This document shows, one piece after another, positions 5,135 to 7,896 of a stretch of 7,896 bases of DNA. Numbering within the stretch: position 1 is the first letter of the stretch; each line of letters opens with the position of its first letter. The notes below the pieces were generated by a model. The model worked only from the letters and a program-made list of their open reading frames with translations. It was not told the origin of the DNA and ran no database searches. A program made the translations under genes and the position numbers. The DNA is taken from assembly GCA_937858165.1 (NCBI GenBank), contig CALLZA010000959.1:1-7896 (forward strand), given 5' to 3'. This stretch comes from an uncultured Ardenticatenia bacterium (GTDB lineage: Bacteria > Chloroflexota > Anaerolineae > Promineifilales > Promineifilaceae).

Positions 5135-5893
5135 ATGAATCAAGAAGCCTCCGCCAGACGAGCCGCCTTCCGCCAGCTCCACGAATCCGGCCACTTCATC
5201 ATCCCCAACCCATGGGACATCGGCGGCGTGCGCCGCCTGGAGAAGTGGGGCTTCAAGGCCTTGGCCTCGACCAGCGCCGGCGCCGCCTGGGCGCTGGGTA
5301 AGCAGGACGGCGAGTTGTCGCTGACTGAAGCTCTGGAGCATTTGCGCCTGCTGTGTGCCGCCACCGATCTACCGGTCAACGCCGACTTCGAGGCGGGCTT
5401 CGCCGACAGCCCGGAGGGAGTAGCGGCCAACGTCGCGCTGGCCGTTGACACCGGCGTGGCCGGAGTTTCCATTGAGGACTGGAGCGGCGAACAGATCTAC
5501 CCCCTGTCGCTGGCCGTCGAACGCATTGCCGCGGCGCGGGCGGCGATAGACGCTTCGGGGCAGGACGTGCTGCTCGTCGGCCGCTCCGAGGGCTTTCGCA
5601 TCCACAAGGCGCCAATCGCTGAGACGATTGCGCGCCTGACCGCCTACTCGGCTGCCGGGGCCGACGTGCTCTATGCCCCCTGGGTCGTCGACGTGGACGA
5701 GGTCGCCGCCATCGTGGCCGCCGTTGCGCCGAAGCCGCTCAACGTGCTGCTGCACCATCCCGGCGTTCAGGTTGGCGAACTGGCCGCGGTCGGGGTGCGC
5801 CGCTTCAGCGTGGGCGCGCGGCTGGCCTCCTACGCCTGGGCCGCCTTCGAGGCTGCGGCGATCTCCGTCCGCGACGAGGGGCACTTGCCCTAA
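5135..5893 (+). CDS. Isocitrate lyase/PEP mutase superfamily protein
   Basis: A 252-residue cytosolic (beta/alpha)8-barrel enzyme. Superfamily members form or break C-C or P-C bonds next to a 2-oxo acid (2-methylisocitrate lyase, PEP mutase, phosphonopyruvate hydrolase, oxaloacetate decarboxylase) using Mg2+. Seen are NPWDIGGVRRLEKWGFKALA (25-44), the metal-site strand VNADFEAGF (81-89), GVAGVSIED (107-115) and GRSEGF (149-154). The isocitrate lyase catalytic loop KKCGH is absent, so it is not a glyoxylate-cycle enzyme. The length fits the short uncharacterised branch often annotated as isocitrate lyase/phosphoenolpyruvate mutase family; the reaction cannot be assigned. The start at 5135 is chosen because GAGGA (5122-5126) precedes it by 8 nt; the in-frame ATG at 5078 would translate the post-tRNA hairpin. 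It lies alone between tRNA-Gln and a repeat. Confidence 0.87.
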   Translation: MNQEASARRAAFRQLHESGHFIIPNPWDIGGVRRLEKWGFKALASTSAGAAWALGKQDGELSLTEALEHLRLLCAATDLPVNADFEAGFADSPEGVAANVALAVDTGVAGVSIEDWSGEQIYPLSLAVERIAAARAAIDASGQDVLLVGRSEGFRIHKAPIAETIARLTAYSAAGADVLYAPWVVDVDEVAAIVAAVAPKPLNVLLHHPGVQVGELAAVGVRRFSVGARLASYAWAAFEAAAISVRDEGHLP

Positions 5894-5901
5894 GACAAAG
5901 A

Positions 5902-5969
5902 AACCGCAGATTACGCAGAGTTCACAGATTTAGAAGGGCTAATCTGTGAAATCTGCGTAATCTGTGGTT
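5902..5969. repeat. 29-nt repeat unit, paired as palindrome (copy 2)
   Basis: Two 29-nt arms, 5902-5930 and 5941-5969, are reverse complements with one mismatch and one G-T wobble around a 10-nt loop. They are the same unit as at 2954-3020. The element fills the gap between the PEP-mutase-family stop (5893) and the start of the small DinB-like gene (5987). Here the pair equivalent to C2969-G3005 is A5917-T5954. Confidence 0.93.
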
Positions 5970-5986
5970 AGGTTTCTTACGACGTC

Positions 5987-6448
5987 ATGAACAGAGAACA
6001 GCTGCTCAAGAAGATCGACACGCCCTGGGCGGCGCTGCGGGCGTCCTATGCCGGGCTGAACGAGGCGCAACTGGCGCAGCCGGGCGTCACCGGCGACTGG
6101 TCGGTGATCGACATCCTGGCCCACGTGTCGGCCTGGGAGAACGAGGCGCTGACCCACCTGCCTCATATTCTGGAGGGCAAGCGGCCGCCGAAGTACTCCG
6201 ATCTCTACGGCGGCATTGACGCCTTTAACGCGCTCAAGGTGCGCGAGAGCCGGGCGGTGTCGCCGGCCGAGGTGCTGACCCGTGTCGAGGCGACCCACCG
6301 CCAACTGGTCGACTATTTGGAGAGCGCGCCCGCGGAGCAATTGGCGACCGAGACCCGCTTCCGCCGCCGCATCCGGCTGGACACCTACAGCCATTATCCG
6401 ATCCACACGCAGGCGATCCTGGAGTGGCGTAAGCAACAGGGTCTATAG
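5987..6448 (+). CDS. DinB/ClbS-DfsB-like four-helix bundle protein
   Basis: A 153-residue soluble protein. The conserved GDWSVIDILAHVSAWE segment (36-51) supplies His46, and a C-terminal YSHYPIHTQAILEW (134-147) supplies His136 and His140 in an HxxxH arrangement. Together these match the three-histidine metal site of the DinB superfamily. Relatives include DNA-damage-induced DinB proteins, thiol transferases and the colibactin-resistance protein ClbS, so a detoxification or stress role is possible but unproven. The C-terminal end at QQGL is normal for the family. No Shine-Dalgarno is near the ATG; the closest is a weak AGG 14 nt away. The start lies 17 nt after the copy-2 palindrome. It is separated by repeats on both sides, so it is probably its own transcription unit or a loose neighbour of the preceding gene. 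Confidence 0.8.
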   Translation: MNREQLLKKIDTPWAALRASYAGLNEAQLAQPGVTGDWSVIDILAHVSAWENEALTHLPHILEGKRPPKYSDLYGGIDAFNALKVRESRAVSPAEVLTRVEATHRQLVDYLESAPAEQLATETRFRRRIRLDTYSHYPIHTQAILEWRKQQGL

Positions 6449-6495
6449 CGCCGTTAGCCGTTCTCACAGGGCGATCGTCGAAGCTCTTTTCTTAG

Positions 6496-6524
6496 AATCT
6501 GCGAAATCTGCGTAATCTGTGGTT
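6496..6524. repeat. 29-nt repeat unit, solitary half (copy 3)
   Basis: This single arm differs at one position from 5941-5969 and has no inverted partner nearby. It ends 9 nt before the ATG of the GlmU-like gene. The rest of the 6449-6533 spacer shows no gene or clear promoter. The half unit may be the primary mobile or spreading form, or the remnant of a decayed palindrome. Confidence 0.9.
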
Positions 6525-6533
6525 ACCCCTCTT

Positions 6534-7559
6534 ATGCTCGCCGTCGTCCTCCTCGCCGCGGGGCAGGGAACCCGCATGAACTCCCGCAAGCCGAAGATTC
6601 TGCACGATGTCGGCGGGCGGCCGATGGTGCTCCACGCTTTTCTGGCCGCCGCGGCCGTGGCCGACCGGCCGCCGGTGCTGGTCGTCAGCCCGGATGCCGG
6701 GGGGCCGGGCGAGAACGGCGTGGCGGCGCTCATCGGTGGGCGGGCCCAGTACGTCGTCCAGCCCGAGGCGCTGGGCACGGGACACGCGACGCGCATGGCC
6801 GCCGACGTCTTGCGCGGCCACGCCGGGCAGGTGATCGTCACCTACGCCGACATGCCGCTGCTGCGGGCGGAGACGCTGCGGCGGTTGGCCGAGGCGCAGC
6901 GGGCGGGCAGCGCGGCGGTGGCCCTGCTATCTGTGCCCGGCGATTCGACCAGCACCTTCGGCCGCGTTGTGCGTGACGGCGCGGGCGGGGTGGCGGAGAT
7001 CGTGGAGGTGGCCGAGGCGCGACGGCGGCCGAACGCAGCTGAGTTGCTGGCCATCACCGAACTCAACGCCGGGGTCTACTGCTTCGACGGGGAGTGGCTG
7101 TGGGCCAACATCGACCACCTGCCCGTCCGCGAGGCGCGCCGCGGCCGGGAATACTACCTGACCGACCTGATCGAGATGGCCGTGGGGCAGGGTCGGGAAG
7201 TGGTGGCCGTGGCCTCCGACGACCCGAACGAGGGGCTGGGCGCGGGCACGCGGGCGGAGATGGTCGCCGTCGAGCGCGCCTTTCGCCGCCGGGTCAACGA
7301 CCACTGGCTGGCCTGCGGCGTGACGCTGGTCGAGCCGGAGGCGACGTGGATCGGCCCCGATGTGACCATCGGCATCGACACCGTCATCTGGCCTAACACC
7401 TTCCTGCAAGGGCAGACGACGATCGGCGAAGGATGTACAATCGGCCCCAACGCCATCGTGCGCGATTCACAGGTCGGCCGCGGCTGCCGGGTGGAGCAGG
7501 TCTTGCTCGACGGCCAGCGCGTGCCCGATGGCGCAACCGTACGGCCTGTAGGAGGCTAA
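6534..7559 (+). CDS. GlmU-like uridylyltransferase lacking acetyltransferase domain
   Basis: A 341-residue cytosolic nucleotidyltransferase. GlmU makes UDP-GlcNAc for cell-wall and polysaccharide synthesis in two steps; this protein has only the uridylyltransferase half. Motifs are LAAGQGTRMNSRKPKILH (7-24) with K21, QPEALGTGHA (76-85), YADMPLL (104-110) with metal ligand D106, FGRVVR (142-147), IVE (156-158), ELNAGVYCF (176-184) and REYYLTD (205-211). The second metal ligand, Asn in the usual GVN.R motif, appears replaced by glycine (GAGTR, 236-240). A short left-handed beta-helix (about 262-335; IGPDVTIG, IGEGCTIG) follows, then a normal stop, so the coenzyme-A/acetyl-transfer region of the usual roughly 450-residue enzyme is missing. 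Another sugar-1-phosphate could be the substrate. The ATG at 6534 lacks a Shine-Dalgarno; a GTG at 6519 would lie in a repeat. TAA falls in a direct repeat. Confidence 0.87.
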   Translation: MLAVVLLAAGQGTRMNSRKPKILHDVGGRPMVLHAFLAAAAVADRPPVLVVSPDAGGPGENGVAALIGGRAQYVVQPEALGTGHATRMAADVLRGHAGQVIVTYADMPLLRAETLRRLAEAQRAGSAAVALLSVPGDSTSTFGRVVRDGAGGVAEIVEVAEARRRPNAAELLAITELNAGVYCFDGEWLWANIDHLPVREARRGREYYLTDLIEMAVGQGREVVAVASDDPNEGLGAGTRAEMVAVERAFRRRVNDHWLACGVTLVEPEATWIGPDVTIGIDTVIWPNTFLQGQTTIGEGCTIGPNAIVRDSQVGRGCRVEQVLLDGQRVPDGATVRPVGG

Positions 7560-7650
7560 CCATTAAATCGGCACACCGGGCCGACCGGCCGCGGTGGATT
7601 TTAGGGGATTAACAATTAAATCGGCATACAGCGCCGACCGGTTGCGGTGG
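7557..7650. repeat. Imperfect 41-bp direct repeat after GlmU-like gene
   Basis: Copies at 7557-7597 and 7610-7650 match at 35 of 41 positions. Both start taac.attaaatcggca and end gcggtgg. The first copy begins with the TAA stop codon of the GlmU-like gene. No open frame or inverted ends suggest a transposon. Confidence 0.85.
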
Positions 7651-7688
7651 GCATCGTCGCCGTGGGCATCGTCGCCGTGGGCACCGTC
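7644..7688. repeat. 15-nt tandem repeat, three units
   Basis: Units at 7644-7658, 7659-7673 and 7674-7688 share gcSgtgggcaYcgtc (S is g or c, Y is c or t). The first unit overlaps the end of the second 41-bp copy, and the next partial unit (gcggtggg) begins the palindrome at 7689, so the elements merge into each other. Confidence 0.88.
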
Positions 7689-7737
7689 GCGGTGGGTTGA
7701 AACCCACCGCTAGCGTGAAAGTGCGATGAATCGCACT
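7689..7737. repeat. Two small palindromes in tandem
   Basis: gcggtgggtt (7689-7698) and aacccaccgc (7701-7710) are exact 10-bp complements around ga. agtgcgat (7720-7727) and atcgcact (7730-7737) are exact 8-bp complements around ga. They resemble REP-like intergenic elements. Neither has a trailing T-run, although together they could end transcription of the GlmU-like gene. Nothing else is recognisable up to the adapter at 7753. Confidence 0.8.
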
Positions 7738-7752
7738 GAAGAAGCACGATAC

Positions 7753-7818
7753 CTGTCTCTTATACACATCTCCGAGCCCACGAGACCGTACTAGATATCG
7801 TATGCCGTCTTCTGCTTG
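7753..7818. other. Nextera read-2 adapter / i7 index / P7 (right end)
   Basis: Positions 7753-7786 are an exact reverse complement of the Nextera read-2 adapter, beginning ctgtctcttatacacatct. Positions 7787-7794 are the i7 index cgtactag, the same as at the left end. Positions 7795-7818 are the P7 complement with one mismatch (a at 7797). Genuine insert DNA ends at 7752. Confidence 0.98.
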
Positions 7819-7896
7819 AAAACAAAAACTAAATCACCTATCGAGACCTCACTGGCGGACTCAGATGCATACATGCAACACTACATCATATACACA
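7819..7896. other. Non-genomic read-through tail after right adapter
   Basis: An A-rich start followed by low-GC sequence lies beyond the end of the P7 oligo, where no library template exists. It is typical of instrument read-through and should be trimmed. Confidence 0.88.

Noticed and set aside
6519..6533. GTG start for the GlmU-like gene
   Set aside because: It lies within the 29-nt repeat. Nucleotidyltransferases of this type start just before the LAAG.GTRM motif, which fits the ATG at 6534.
48..7818. Matching inverted ends as terminal inverted repeats of a linear plasmid or transposon
   Set aside because: The sequences are Illumina P7, index and Nextera adapter, not biological.

Overview
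This is a GC-rich bacterial fragment that looks like a complete short-read metagenomic contig, because both ends run into Illumina Nextera adapter. Positions 1-113 and 7753-7896 are library or read-through sequence, so the genuine DNA is about 114-7752. High GC, small enzyme genes separated by repeat-packed spacers, and the protein types suggest an environmental Chloroflexota-like bacterium (Anaerolineae/Caldilineae style). That placement is inferred from general appearance; no marker gene here proves it.

Minus strand, 4795 down to 114, reads as one gene set. It starts with a GntR/HutC-type regulator, followed by an aspartate-carbamoyltransferase-like protein with altered active-site positions, a YgeW-type (knotted family) carbamoyltransferase, carbamate kinase, and a threonine-synthase-like PLP enzyme cut off by the contig end. 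Two different transcarbamylases beside a carbamate kinase, with no pyrimidine or arginine biosynthesis genes, point to catabolism. A ureido compound would be phosphorolysed to carbamoyl phosphate, and carbamate kinase would make ATP from it, as in the arginine deiminase and ygeW-type purine-degradation pathways. The substrate cannot be read from the sequence. A good sigma70-type promoter at 4877-4904, with octamer direct repeats over the predicted transcription start, fits autoregulation by the GntR protein.

Plus strand, from about 4950 to 7559, carries tRNA-Gln(TTG), a PEP-mutase/isocitrate-lyase superfamily enzyme, a small DinB/ClbS-DfsB-like four-helix protein, and a GlmU-like uridylyltransferase that lacks the acetyltransferase half. 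These look like separate housekeeping or accessory genes.

The spacers are the most unusual part. Nearly every one contains a long inverted or tandem repeat, of several unrelated families: a 29-nt unit usually arranged as a palindrome, CAG-phased heptamer arrays, two private perfect palindromes with 17-bp and 23-bp stems, and a composite of direct, tandem and palindromic repeats after the GlmU-like gene. Several of these touch stop codons or sit right at start codons that lack a Shine-Dalgarno sequence. No spacer exceeds 200 bases. I see no CRISPR, insertion sequence, phage or rRNA.
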